A stretch of DNA of 64,000 nt, taken from assembly GCF_000758525.1 (NCBI RefSeq), contig NZ_CP009241.1:7173501-7237500 (forward strand), in the 5' to 3' direction. Made by a program: the position numbers and the translations under genes. Each line of letters begins with the position of its first letter. Position 1 is the stretch's first letter. Below, piece after piece: positions 54,210-63,442 of the stretch. The notes under the pieces were generated by a model. The model searched no databases, was not told where the DNA came from, and saw only the letters and a program-made list of their open reading frames with translations. The DNA is from Paenibacillus sp. FSL H7-0357. Its GTDB lineage: Bacteria; Bacillota; Bacilli; Paenibacillales; Paenibacillaceae.

Positions 54210-54239
54210 ATTGCAGAGTCTTTCGAGGGAGGAATCAGC

Positions 54240-54551
54240 ATGCTGGTAGTAACAAACACCATTAAGGTTAAGGAAGGGCATGGAGAAACCCTTGCCCAGC
54301 GTTTTGGCGGAGCGGGCGGCGTGCAGGATATGCCCGGCTTTGTACGTATGGAGGTATGGCACAGCGCAGCTAAAGAGGGCGTGGAAGAGCTGAAAATCTG
54401 TACCGTGTGGGAGAACGAAGAGGCCTTTAAAGGGTGGACTGCCAGTCCTTCCTTCCGCGAATCGCACCGTGGGGCAGGTGGAAATGAAGCCATCCTTGGC
54501 GCGTCGCTTGATAAGTATGAGCTGCTGATCAGCCGTACACCGGGGGAATAA
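54240..54551 (+). CDS. IsdG/IsdI-type heme-degrading monooxygenase (ABM fold)
   Basis: 103 residues, ferredoxin-like ABM domain. The catalytic triad of staphylococcal IsdI falls at identical positions: N6 (VVTNTIKV), W66 (EAFKGWTAS) and H76 (FRESHRGAG). GMPGFVRMEVWH-type core is also present (DMPGFVRMEVWH). It would open the heme ring and release iron. GAGGGAGG lies ~10 bases upstream. Position near a Fur-family regulator fits iron or peroxide control; the Bacillus HmoA/HmoB enzymes are the nearest known relatives. Confidence 0.88.
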   Translation: MLVVTNTIKVKEGHGETLAQRFGGAGGVQDMPGFVRMEVWHSAAKEGVEELKICTVWENEEAFKGWTASPSFRESHRGAGGNEAILGASLDKYELLISRTPGE

Positions 54552-54640
54552 TCAGGTAGAGGGGCGCAGGTCCCGTACTGCTCATACGTCTGCGCTAGGG
54601 CGTGTCAATTCCGTCCGGCGGCGCAAATCACTGCAAATAA

Positions 54641-54688
54641 AACAGGGACGCCCTACTAAGCTTGATGGCTTAGTAGGGCGTCCCTGTT
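54641..54688. terminator. bidirectional terminator between heme-degrading gene and mmpL gene
   Basis: A 20-base perfect stem (54641-54660 with 54669-54688) around an 8-base loop, with T-rich flanks on both strands. Confidence 0.9.
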
Positions 54689-54715
54689 TATTATCTGCCT
54701 GTAGCAAGCTCTGGC

Positions 54716-56935
54716 TTAATGCTCATCAACTGCCGGCAATGCCTTTTCCAGCTCCTGATGTTTGCCGGGCCAGAACGACCAGCGGCCCAGCAGCACTGTG
54801 ATTGCCGGCACCAGAAACGGCCGGACGATGAAGGTATCCAGCAGCACGCCGATCGCGGTAATGATCCCGAACTGCACCAGCACCTGTATCGGCAGGCTCG
54901 CGAGTACGGCAAAGGTTCCGGCCAGAATGAGTCCGGCGGACGTAATCACCGATCCAGTCTCGTTCACACCCTCAGCGACGGCCTGCTTCAGCGGCATCCG
55001 CTTGCGCTTTTTCCAAATGTTCGAAATCATAAAGATATTGTAGTCCTCTCCCAGCGCCACCAGGAAGACGAAGGAATACAGCGGAATCGCGCCCTGAATG
55101 GCATCTGCACCCAGCACGTAATGAATAATAATCCACCCTAAACCAAGGGCCGAGAAAAAGGACAGAATGACTGTAGCCACCAAATAAACGGTTGCCACTA
55201 CAGAACGCAAGTAGATCAGCAGCAGCAAAGTAATCAACCCGATGACTACCGGTATAATCAAATCGGTATCCCGTTCACCCAGCTCTTTCGTATCATGCTG
55301 GGTTGCCGTCTGCCCGCTGACCCATACCTTGTCGCCAGGTTCGGCCACTCCTACATCAATCAGCGCCTGCTCCGCTGTATCCTGAAGCGCCGGTATGTGG
55401 CTCATCGCTTCCAGGGAATACGGGTTATTCTTAAATTCAATATCATAACCGAGAATATTCTTATTGACCGCCCCTTGCTGGGGGTCCGATACAACATCCA
55501 CGTATGAAAGGCCGCCCAGGATCACCTTAAGATCCTCACCGTCCGCTTTGCCCTCGGTATCTATCATCAGCTTGGCGGGAGCCAGCTCCCCTGGGGAGAA
55601 CTGATTGCCTATCAGGTCAAAACCTTCGCGCGACTCCATATCCTCCGGAAAGGACGATAGGATATCATAAGTGAACTTGATGCCCCCGGAGAAGGAAGCC
55701 AGCACACCCAGAAGCACCACGGTTACTCCTACAATCGCCCAAGGACGGGAAACGACAAAGCTGCCGATTCCTTTGTTACGGGCAGGTTTTGGCTGCGGAG
55801 CCGGCTTGCCTTTGGCTCTGGCCCGCTCCGCTTCCATCAGCGGAGTGCGTGGAACAAACGGGAAGAATGAAGTCCGCCCGAAGATGGCCAGCAGCGCCGG
55901 CACCAGGGTCAGACTGGCGATGCCCATAATAAGAATGGAGACGCTGAAAGGAACCGCAAAGCGGTGGTACGCTCCATATTTGGCCAGGAGCAGCGCGAAC
56001 AGTGCCAGCACTACTGTAAATCCGCTCATTGCAATAGCACCCGAGGAATGGGTGATTGCGCTCAGCAGTGCACGGCCCTTGCTCTCCTCCACCTTCAGCA
56101 TCTGGCGGAACCGGGAGATCAGGAACAGGCAGTAATCTGTGCCTGCGCCGAACAGCAGCACGGTCATGATTGAGATAGCCTGTGAATCCACTGTAATCCA
56201 GCCCTCCTGGGCCATCTTCCCAATCACCGGACTGGTAACCCCATAAGCAAATCCTACCGCCACGAGCGGAATCAACGCCAGAATCGGCGAACGGTAAATC
56301 AGCAGCAGGAACACCAGCACAAGAATTACGGTCGCGATGAGCAAGGAAACGTCCGCATCCTTGAACAGCCCTGTCGCATCAATGGAGATGCCCACAGGAC
56401 CGGTAACCCGCAGGCTCAACTCACTGCCGTCCACCTTGGCAGCAGCAGGATCACCGCCGGTTTCCGCAGAGATCAATTCCTTCATTTGCGTTACAGCCTC
56501 ACCGAGCTGATCACTGTCCGCGGACTTGTCGAAGAGCACCGGTGTGACCAGTGTGCTGCGGTCCTCAGACAGGGAAGCCTGCAGCGCCTGCGGCGGCAGC
56601 TGTCCCAGCGGCGGAACATAGTTCTGGTGCGGCAACGGCTGCTGCTCAAGCTTGCCATATACAGTAATGATATGTATCAGATCTTCTTCGGACAGCCCGC
56701 CCTCCCTATGCCATACAAGAAGTGCCGGCACGCCGCTCCCTGCTGGAAACTCCTGTTCCGCAACCGCCGCCGCCCGGACCGACTGCGAATCATCAGGCAG
56801 ATTCTGCGCATTATTCACTACCTGTGAGTTTACAGAAGGCCAAAGAAGTGTAAGAGCACCCACAATTACGATCCAGACCGCAAGAGTTATCCACTTTGTT
56901 TTACGGCCAGCCACCCATTTTCCGTAGCCTGACAT
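54716..56935 (-). CDS. MMPL family RND-type exporter (YdfJ-like)
   Basis: 739 residues, about 12 membrane helices in two halves, each preceded by an extracytoplasmic domain. Family motifs are GAGTDYCLFLISRFRQ in the first half and LGEDYNIFMISNIWKKRK in the second, corresponding to the proton-relay Asp-Tyr pairs. It exports lipids or drugs. The ATG at 56935 is preferred, with AGAGG 9 bases upstream; the ATG at 56944 follows that site directly. Between the halves lies a charged Lys/Pro-rich loop (~385-400). Monocistronic. Confidence 0.9.
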   Translation of the reverse strand: MSGYGKWVAGRKTKWITLAVWIVIVGALTLLWPSVNSQVVNNAQNLPDDSQSVRAAAVAEQEFPAGSGVPALLVWHREGGLSEEDLIHIITVYGKLEQQPLPHQNYVPPLGQLPPQALQASLSEDRSTLVTPVLFDKSADSDQLGEAVTQMKELISAETGGDPAAAKVDGSELSLRVTGPVGISIDATGLFKDADVSLLIATVILVLVFLLLIYRSPILALIPLVAVGFAYGVTSPVIGKMAQEGWITVDSQAISIMTVLLFGAGTDYCLFLISRFRQMLKVEESKGRALLSAITHSSGAIAMSGFTVVLALFALLLAKYGAYHRFAVPFSVSILIMGIASLTLVPALLAIFGRTSFFPFVPRTPLMEAERARAKGKPAPQPKPARNKGIGSFVVSRPWAIVGVTVVLLGVLASFSGGIKFTYDILSSFPEDMESREGFDLIGNQFSPGELAPAKLMIDTEGKADGEDLKVILGGLSYVDVVSDPQQGAVNKNILGYDIEFKNNPYSLEAMSHIPALQDTAEQALIDVGVAEPGDKVWVSGQTATQHDTKELGERDTDLIIPVVIGLITLLLLIYLRSVVATVYLVATVILSFFSALGLGWIIIHYVLGADAIQGAIPLYSFVFLVALGEDYNIFMISNIWKKRKRMPLKQAVAEGVNETGSVITSAGLILAGTFAVLASLPIQVLVQFGIITAIGVLLDTFIVRPFLVPAITVLLGRWSFWPGKHQELEKALPAVDEH

Positions 56936-57076
56936 TCCCTTCATCCTCTCTTCAACCCCGGCATCTCTAAAAAATGAGCCGCGGGTCATTTTATTAACCT
57001 TATCATATATACCCTAAAATTTTTAATCAAATCTTTTTTATATTTTATTCTTTGCCATAAGATATTCCCTTCATGC

Positions 57077-57127
57077 AAAACACCCCTCTGCTCACAGCAA
57101 TAGTAGTCTGCTGTAGACAGAGGGGTG
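57077..57127 (-). terminator. terminator of the marR-ABC-ABC operon
   Basis: CACCCCTCTG (57127-57118 on the minus strand) pairs with 57090-57081, with an inner TACAGCA/TGCTGTG stem, followed by TTTTG. Confidence 0.8.
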
Positions 57128-57175
57128 ATATTTGATGGATATATTCAGATGATATTTGCTGCTTCTGCTTGCGGT

Positions 57176-59074
57176 TTAGCCCACATCCGGCAGATCGTCA
57201 CCGGAAAATTGGCTGTTATACAGGTCGGCATAGAAGCCGCCTTGCTCCAGCAGCTCCACATGGGTGCCTTTTTCAATAACGCTGCCTTGGTTCATCACCA
57301 GGATCAGATCTGCGTCACGAATCGTTGAAAGGCGGTGCGCAATTACAAAGCTTGTTCTGCCGTTCATCAGCGTATTCATCGCCTTCTGAATCTGCACTTC
57401 CGTCCGTGTATCGACACTGCTGGTCGCTTCATCAAGAATCAGGATCGAAGGGTCGGCCAGAATTGCCCGGGCAATAGTCAGCAGCTGCTTCTGCCCCTGC
57501 GAGATATTCGAGGCTTCTTCGTTCAGGATTGTGTCGTAGCCAAGCGGAAGCGTGCGGATAAAGTGATCGGCATGCGCCGCCTTGGCCGCACGTACCACAT
57601 CCGCCTCTGTTGCACCTTCGCGGCCGTAAGCAATGTTGTCGTGGATCGTCCCGTTAAAGAGCCAGGTATCCTGCAGCACCATACCGAATTTGCTGCGCAG
57701 CTCGCTGCGCTTCATGTCGGTGATGTTGACGCCGTCAATGACAATCTCGCCGCCGCTGATCTCATAGAAGCGCATCAGCAGGTTGATCAGCGTGGTTTTG
57801 CCGGCACCGGTTGGTCCTACAATCGCTATGGTCTGACCGGGGCTGACTTCAATGTTCATATCTTCAATCAGAATAGCATCCTCTTTGTAGCCGAATTTCA
57901 CATGACGGAATTCGACTGAGCCTTCTTCGGCAACTGCAGCATGCTTAGCCTGAGCAGCAGTAACTTCCGGAATTTCCTCTTCTTCATCCAGCAGCTCGAA
58001 CACGCGCTCTGCGGAAGCTATGGTGGATTGAATGATGTTGGCGATATTGGCCGTTTGTGTAATTGGCATGGTGAACTGGCGGGAATACTGGATAAACGCC
58101 TGAATATCACCGACCTCAATCGTTTTCTTGGTCACGAAGATCCCGCCGACCACACAGACCAGCACATATCCCAGGTTGCCGATGAACATCATCAGCGGCA
58201 TAATGATCCCGGAGATAAATTGGGAGCGCCAGCCGGAATTGTACAGATCGTCATTAATACTGTTGAACTCTTTAAGCGATTGCTTCTCGCGGCCAAAGGC
58301 CTTGATAATGCGGTGACCCGTGTACATCTCCTCTACATGGCCGTTCAGCTCACCCAGTGATTTCTGCTGGCCAATGAAATATCTTTGCGAACGCTTGGAG
58401 ATCGCAATAATCACGACAAAGCTTAGCGGCAGGGTAATAACTGTAATTAAGGTCAGCCATGGGCTGATGGTGAGCATCATGATAATGACACCAATGATAG
58501 TTACGATGGACGTAATCAGCTGAGTTAAGCTCTGCTGCAGTGTCGTACTGATATTGTCTACGTCATTGGTCGCACGGCTAAGAATTTCCCCATGCGTCCG
58601 GGAGTCGAAATATTTCAGCGGCAGACGCTCCAGCTTGTTGTTGATCTGCTCGCGCATATCAAAAACAACTTTCTGGGCCACGCCGGCCATTACATATTGC
58701 TGCACATAGCTGAACAAGGAGCTGAGCAGGTATAGACCCGCCAGGATAAGCAGAATTTTGTTTACATAATCAAAATCAATCGCGGCTCCCGGAACACCCT
58801 TCAGTATGCCGTATGCGCCCTCGAACAGCTTGGTTGTCGCCTTCCCCATCACCTTCGGGCTGAAAATACTGAATACGGTGCTGGCGATAGCCATAATAAA
58901 TACAATCAGCAGCTGCACCTGCCGCGGACGCAGGTAGCGGATTAGCCGTTTGAGCGTACCTTTAAAATCCTTGGCCTTCTCCACCGGCAGGCTCATTCCG
59001 GGCGGTCCGCCGGGTCCACCGCCATGTCCCCGCGGAGGTTTGGGCATTCTGGTTCCTTTATTCGCTTCACTCAT
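57176..59074 (-). CDS. ABC exporter subunit B (catalytic Walker B)
   Basis: 632 residues. A Gly/Pro-rich N-terminal tail (~1-35), six-helix ABC membrane domain, and an NBD with Walker A GPTGAGKTT, non-standard signature NISQGQKQ and Walker B ILILDEATSSVD with catalytic Glu. The altered signature pairs with the degenerate site of the upstream subunit. Its start overlaps the upstream gene's stop by 4 bases. It resembles YfiC/TM0288-type halves of multidrug heterodimers. Confidence 0.92.
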   Translation of the reverse strand: MSEANKGTRMPKPPRGHGGGPGGPPGMSLPVEKAKDFKGTLKRLIRYLRPRQVQLLIVFIMAIASTVFSIFSPKVMGKATTKLFEGAYGILKGVPGAAIDFDYVNKILLILAGLYLLSSLFSYVQQYVMAGVAQKVVFDMREQINNKLERLPLKYFDSRTHGEILSRATNDVDNISTTLQQSLTQLITSIVTIIGVIIMMLTISPWLTLITVITLPLSFVVIIAISKRSQRYFIGQQKSLGELNGHVEEMYTGHRIIKAFGREKQSLKEFNSINDDLYNSGWRSQFISGIIMPLMMFIGNLGYVLVCVVGGIFVTKKTIEVGDIQAFIQYSRQFTMPITQTANIANIIQSTIASAERVFELLDEEEEIPEVTAAQAKHAAVAEEGSVEFRHVKFGYKEDAILIEDMNIEVSPGQTIAIVGPTGAGKTTLINLLMRFYEISGGEIVIDGVNITDMKRSELRSKFGMVLQDTWLFNGTIHDNIAYGREGATEADVVRAAKAAHADHFIRTLPLGYDTILNEEASNISQGQKQLLTIARAILADPSILILDEATSSVDTRTEVQIQKAMNTLMNGRTSFVIAHRLSTIRDADLILVMNQGSVIEKGTHVELLEQGGFYADLYNSQFSGDDLPDVG

Positions 59075-60840
59075 GCTATTTCCTCCTCTGACAACTGCGA
59101 GGATACGATCTCGCGGTACACTTCGCTGTTCTCCATCAGTTCACGATGGTTGCCGATGCCGGCAATCACGCCGTCATCCAGCACAATAATCCGGTCAGCA
59201 TCCATAACCGTGCTGACCCGCTGGGCGACGATCAGAACCGTTGATTCCGTTGTTTCGTCTTTGAGCGCGGCGCGCAGCTTGGCATCGGTCTTGAAATCAA
59301 GTGCCGAGAAGCTGTCGTCGAACAGGTACACTTCCGGTCTTCTTACCAGTGCACGGGCAATCGACAGCCGCTGCTTCTGGCCGCCGGACACGTTGTTCCC
59401 GCCCTGGGCAATTTCGGAGTTGAAGCCTTCCTTCATCGCAGAGACGAAATCATAGGCCTGTGCTACCTTTGCCGCATGAATGATCTCCTCATCCGTAGCA
59501 TCTTCTTTACCGTAGCGGATATTCTCGTTGATCGTGCCGGAGAACAACACCGCCTTCTGCGGAATATATCCGATCTTGCTCCGCAGCTCTTCCTGCGTCA
59601 TCTCGCGCACATCTACGCCATCCACACGCACGGCGCCTTCAATGGCGTCATAGAATCTCGGAATCAGGCTCAGCAGGGTCGATTTACCCGAGCCTGTACC
59701 GCCGATGATCGCTGTAATCTCACCGGGCCGCGCGCTGAAGCTGATTCCGGACAGCGCAGGCTGCTCCGCACCGGGATAGGAGAAGGAAACATTGTCAAAT
59801 TCAACAAACCCATGCATAGCATCCCGGCCATCCTTCTTCGTTACTGCAGCCGTGTTCTGAAGCTCAGACACCGTAGGATCTGTAATCTCAGGCTGCATAT
59901 CCAGCACTTCATTGATACGCAGTGCGGAGGCAGAGGCCCGGGGAATAAGCACGAACATCATCGACACCATGATTAAGGAGAACATTATCTGCATTGCATA
60001 TTGAATAAATGCCATCAATGAACCTACCTGCAGATCGCCATCGCCAATCCGGATTCCGCCGTAATACAGAATGGCAATCATCGAAAAGTTCATCACGAGC
60101 ATCATAATCGGCATCAGGCCGGCCATCACCTTGTTGACCTTGATTGCCGTTTCCGTAAGATCCTTATTCGCTTCAGTAAATCTTCTGTTCTCATGATCAA
60201 TCCGGTTAAAGGAACGAATGACACGGATACCGGTCAAATGCTCACGCAGCACGCGGTTTAATTTGTCCAGCTTGACCTGAATCGCCTTGAACAGCGGCAA
60301 GCCCTTCATTCCGATGAAGAATATCGCTCCTACAAGCACAGGAATCACGACTACAAAAATAAGGGAAAGCTTGGCATCTTCCGATACCGCCATGATAATC
60401 CCGCCGATCATCATCATCGGAGCGCCGACCATCATGCGCAGCATCATAGTAAGTACGGTTTGTACTTGTGTAATATCATTAGTAGTACGCGTAATCAGCG
60501 AGGCAGTACCCAGCTTGTCGAATTCATGCAGCGTAAAGTTCTCCACATGATTGAACATCCGCGAGCGGACATTTTTACCGAAGCCGGCAGCAACCTTTGC
60601 CGATAAATAACTGGCAACGATAGAGCATATGGCTCCTCCGCCCGCCACCAGCAGCATAAATCCGCCGATTTTCCAGATATAATTGCGGTCGCCCTGCACG
60701 ATCCCTTTATCCACGATATCGGACATCAGCGTAGGGAGGTACAAGTCGCCCAGAGACTGCAGAAAGATAAGGATTAACACAGCGGCGACAGCCAGCTTAA
60801 AAGGGCTCAGGTTTTTTAATAGTTTAATCAAGTTTCTCAT
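59071..60840 (-). CDS. ABC exporter subunit A (degenerate Walker B)
   Basis: 589 residues. Six-helix membrane domain, Walker A GGTGSGKST, consensus signature VSGGQKQRLS, and Walker B VYLFDDSFSALD, where Asp replaces the catalytic Glu. This is the non-catalytic half of a heterodimeric exporter such as TM0287/TM0288, LmrCD or YfiBC. It overlaps the marR gene by 17 bases and the next ABC gene by 4. Confidence 0.93.
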   Translation of the reverse strand: MRNLIKLLKNLSPFKLAVAAVLILIFLQSLGDLYLPTLMSDIVDKGIVQGDRNYIWKIGGFMLLVAGGGAICSIVASYLSAKVAAGFGKNVRSRMFNHVENFTLHEFDKLGTASLITRTTNDITQVQTVLTMMLRMMVGAPMMMIGGIIMAVSEDAKLSLIFVVVIPVLVGAIFFIGMKGLPLFKAIQVKLDKLNRVLREHLTGIRVIRSFNRIDHENRRFTEANKDLTETAIKVNKVMAGLMPIMMLVMNFSMIAILYYGGIRIGDGDLQVGSLMAFIQYAMQIMFSLIMVSMMFVLIPRASASALRINEVLDMQPEITDPTVSELQNTAAVTKKDGRDAMHGFVEFDNVSFSYPGAEQPALSGISFSARPGEITAIIGGTGSGKSTLLSLIPRFYDAIEGAVRVDGVDVREMTQEELRSKIGYIPQKAVLFSGTINENIRYGKEDATDEEIIHAAKVAQAYDFVSAMKEGFNSEIAQGGNNVSGGQKQRLSIARALVRRPEVYLFDDSFSALDFKTDAKLRAALKDETTESTVLIVAQRVSTVMDADRIIVLDDGVIAGIGNHRELMENSEVYREIVSSQLSEEEIA

Positions 60841-61330
60841 CTCCGTTCATTTGTAGCAGGTCTAGATTAGGCGGCGGATTATCTTCTACGAATGCGTGGA
60901 CCTTCAGCAGAAGGTCTGCCAGATGGTTGCACTCTTCTTCGCCCAAATGTTCCGCCAGTTTGTTCAGCGATGCATCCATATGATGTTTGGCTTTGCGTGT
61001 GATAACTTTCCCCTGCTCCGTCAGCTTAATACGGACAACTCTCCGGTCGGAGGGATCAGCCACCCTGAGAACCATGTCTTTGGCTTCAAGACTGTTGATT
61101 AGCTGGGTAACGGTTGGCGGCATCAGCCCCAGGAATCGGCTCAGTTCCGAAACCTTTAGTCCTTCATCCAGGGAATGGGACCGCTTGGCAAGACATATCA
61201 ATAAAGTCATCTCACTTGGCTTGTGGCCTTCCACAGTGTGCTGCCAATGAACTTTTCGCAGCTGCCGCAATGCGGCAAACAGCCTGTGCGCGACTGGATT
61301 TTCTTCATGGTTTATCCCAATGCTGTTCAC
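60824..61330 (-). CDS. MarR family regulator of the ABC exporter operon
   Basis: 168 residues. Winged helix with KVSELSRFLGLMPPTVTQLINSLEAKDMVLRVADPSDRRVVRIKLTEQGK, including the wing DRR motif. The GTG start at 61330 has no good ribosome site of its own (CAGAG overlaps it), so a slightly later start is possible. It lies first in the operon and is preceded by a consensus promoter overlapped by a palindrome, so autorepression relieved by an exported compound is likely. Confidence 0.9.
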   Translation of the reverse strand: MNSIGINHEENPVAHRLFAALRQLRKVHWQHTVEGHKPSEMTLLICLAKRSHSLDEGLKVSELSRFLGLMPPTVTQLINSLEAKDMVLRVADPSDRRVVRIKLTEQGKVITRKAKHHMDASLNKLAEHLGEEECNHLADLLLKVHAFVEDNPPPNLDLLQMNGDEKLD

Positions 61331-61338
61331 CTCTGTCG

Positions 61339-61355
61339 TTAGTTAGGTTTACTAA
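61339..61355. promoter_or_regulatory. second candidate MarR operator
   Basis: TTAGT-N7-ACTAA inverted repeat, centred 34 bases from the first palindrome and just before the marR start. Confidence 0.45.
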
Positions 61356-61371
61356 TAATTAAATACTATAT

Positions 61372-61390
61372 TAATTAGGCTACCTAATTA
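61372..61390. promoter_or_regulatory. candidate MarR operator overlapping the -10
   Basis: TAATTAGG-CTA-CCTAATTA, a perfect 8-base-arm palindrome. It overlaps the TATAAT of the marR promoter, so a bound dimer would block transcription. Confidence 0.7.
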
Positions 61391-61415
61391 TATTTTCAGC
61401 GTAATTGTTTGTCAA
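61387..61415 (-). promoter_or_regulatory. consensus promoter of the marR-ABC-ABC operon
   Basis: On the minus strand TTGACA (61415-61410), exactly 17 bases, TATAAT (61392-61387). Both hexamers match the sigma-A consensus completely. Confidence 0.85.
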
Positions 61416-61479
61416 ACATTGAAGGCGTTATCAATTATTACGGAATGAAGAACATCAGCGCTGCAACTGCTGTGAAACC

Positions 61480-61507
61480 AAAACTCCCCCGCCCGAAGGC
61501 GGAGGAG
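61480..61507 (-). terminator. terminator of the large HTH regulator gene
   Basis: CTCCTCCGCC pairs with GGCGGGGGAG with one mismatch around a TTCG-type loop, then TTTTGG on the minus strand. It starts within 10 bases of the stop. Confidence 0.75.
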
Positions 61508-61513
61508 GAATTT

Positions 61514-62944
61514 TCATAGTATAGAATTTGTAAGATGAGGCAACTGTACCATACCGGATTGCTGATCAATATTTACTGCGTTTTCATCATTTTTCCTTAA
61601 CTCTTGTATGAGTTCTCTATACTTCTTCTGCTGGTCATCGGTAGCGTAATCCCTGCTTGTCTCGAATAAAGTTACACAATCAATCAAGTCCTTCGCACTG
61701 TTCAGCTCAACGGCGAGCGTGAGACACTGCAGAATGCAGTCCACTCCAGACATATACCGTTCCCGGTCTATATGGTAGATGGCCAGCTGATAGCTGAGCC
61801 TGTATACACGGTCAATATTCATCGGGTCCTGATACAGCACACAATGAGCCATCTCCACTGAAAACTGTTCCAGCACATCGTCTACAGCGAATCCGAACCG
61901 GTTGGCCGCCTCTATAATAATGACCAGGCCAGGCAGAATCTCCCCGGGATGATCCACCAGAAAAGCTGTATATGCCGGCAGTACTGCGTAATTGCCCACC
62001 AGCATTTCCAGGGTAAAGCTGTTCGCTGTGGCAAATAAACGAAAGGCTTCAACCTCAGACCGGCCCTCATCATCAAGAAATTGAAACCAGCTTAAATCGG
62101 CATAGCCAGCGGTATATTTCTTGGCTTCCTCATATCTGCCCTGTTTCGTAAGCGAGGTCGCCTTCAGCAAATAGCCATGGGCATAATAAAAAACAAGCGG
62201 GCGCTCCAGTTTCAATTCTTCACCCCGCCTGCCTGCCTTCTTCTGCAGCTGTTCCCGGTACATCGCACTGGCTAGTGCCCTCAGTTCATCGGTATACTTC
62301 TCCATTTCTTTGTACTTATGCAGGGTATAGGTGACCTGGGCCAGCTTCAGCAGACCATCTAGCTGCAGATTCTCGGGAAGGCGTCCGCGGAACGGTTCAA
62401 AGGTGATCACTGCCCGCAGCTTCTCCTCCCAATTCACAACGAACATCAGCGATTTGAAAATACGGTACTGACTGATCGCCAGCCGTTCGGAGTAACTATC
62501 TTGTTCATTGTCCACTACAATTTTATAAAAAACAGTCGCCTCCTGCATCTTGCCGGCGGTGAACAGTTTATCGGCTACTGAATAGACAATATCGAGCGGT
62601 TTGGGGTATTCCATCATTCTGCTTAGCACTTCATCAATACAATGCTGCTTGCCGGTTTCGGCGCAGCGAATTAAAAAAGGCTCCACCCTGCGGCGCGAGA
62701 CCTTCTCTTCACTAAAGCATTCATCCACATAAAGCGAATATAAACATCCTTCCGGAAGTCCGAAGGCTCGGTTGAACGCATCCAGCTGCCTCAAAGAAAT
62801 CGGCTTAGGCGGATTGCCATGAAGAATGGCACTGAGACTGCCGCGGTTCAGGCCGGAAACTTTCGCGAACGAGGCTAGATTATGACCCGAGCGGGACAGA
62901 TTGTCCTCAATTTCAGAGCGTAATGTTGTCAGTTTCGCCTCCAC
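61514..62944 (-). CDS. large HTH regulator with helical-repeat C-terminus
   Basis: 476 residues. The N-terminal ~65 residues are an XRE/Cro-type helix-turn-helix (LASFAKVSGLNRGSLSAILHGNPPKPISLRQLDAFNRAFGL). The remaining ~400 residues are all-helical and look like tetratricopeptide-type repeats (DKLFTAGKMQEATVFYKIVV, YLLKATSLTKQGRYEEAKKY). That plan resembles RRNPP peptide-pheromone receptors, but the HTH sequence is different and no peptide gene is evident. The GTG start has GGGGGAGG 6 bases upstream. The gene is followed at once by a terminator. Confidence 0.8.
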   Translation of the reverse strand: MEAKLTTLRSEIEDNLSRSGHNLASFAKVSGLNRGSLSAILHGNPPKPISLRQLDAFNRAFGLPEGCLYSLYVDECFSEEKVSRRRVEPFLIRCAETGKQHCIDEVLSRMMEYPKPLDIVYSVADKLFTAGKMQEATVFYKIVVDNEQDSYSERLAISQYRIFKSLMFVVNWEEKLRAVITFEPFRGRLPENLQLDGLLKLAQVTYTLHKYKEMEKYTDELRALASAMYREQLQKKAGRRGEELKLERPLVFYYAHGYLLKATSLTKQGRYEEAKKYTAGYADLSWFQFLDDEGRSEVEAFRLFATANSFTLEMLVGNYAVLPAYTAFLVDHPGEILPGLVIIIEAANRFGFAVDDVLEQFSVEMAHCVLYQDPMNIDRVYRLSYQLAIYHIDRERYMSGVDCILQCLTLAVELNSAKDLIDCVTLFETSRDYATDDQQKKYRELIQELRKNDENAVNIDQQSGMVQLPHLTNSIL

Positions 62945-63021
62945 TCGGCACCTCCCCCGGTCATGTTGAAATAGTGCTGCTATTAATTGACATTATAGGT
63001 GAAGCCTGTGGAAAGCACAAC

Positions 63022-63045
63022 AAAATGGCCCCGCAACGCGGGACC
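63022..63045 (-). terminator. terminator of the Spo0E-like gene
   Basis: GGTCCCGC pairs with GCGGGGCC (one wobble) across a 3-base loop on the minus strand, then ATTTTGTT. Confidence 0.65.
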
Positions 63046-63157
63046 TTTCCTTTCAGCGGCAGCTGATTATTTATGAAATTACTGTTCCAACAACTTCAGA
63101 AGAAAAGCAGCAGGCTCTTCTGTCAGCACCTATCCGGTTGTTAGAAGCCGGGCGGAA

Positions 63158-63442
63158 CTACTGCTGCAGTGCTGCCTTGCTTCTTACCCTTTGGCTCTTG
63201 GTAACTTTGCCGAAAGCGGAAGCTGCATTATTGCGGCTGCGCAGGCCTTCCATCATTTGCTTCTGAGCCATTACAATGTAGCCGTCCAGACGCTGGCTGA
63301 GCTCAACGACTGTATGGTCGCTCAGACTGCGCTCCTGCGCCACCTCCAGCAATTGACTTCTAAGGCTCTCTATAGTTAAAAACAACTCGTCTTCTCTGTA
63401 ATCTCTTCTATGTTCCTCGTGGGAAGCCTGGTATAAGTTCAC
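63158..63442 (-). CDS. Spo0E-like aspartyl-phosphate phosphatase
   Basis: 94 residues. The Spo0E core is LRSQLLEVAQERSLSDHTVVELSQRLDGYI with the signature S-Q-x-L-D at ~48-52. The family dephosphorylates Spo0A-P (or other regulators) and delays sporulation. The basic C-terminal tail (RSRNNAASAFGKVTKSQRVR) is longer than in short family members. The start is GTG at 63442 with AGCAGGTGA 8 bases upstream. Confidence 0.85.
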   Translation of the reverse strand: MNLYQASHEEHRRDYREDELFLTIESLRSQLLEVAQERSLSDHTVVELSQRLDGYIVMAQKQMMEGLRSRNNAASAFGKVTKSQRVRSKAALQQ

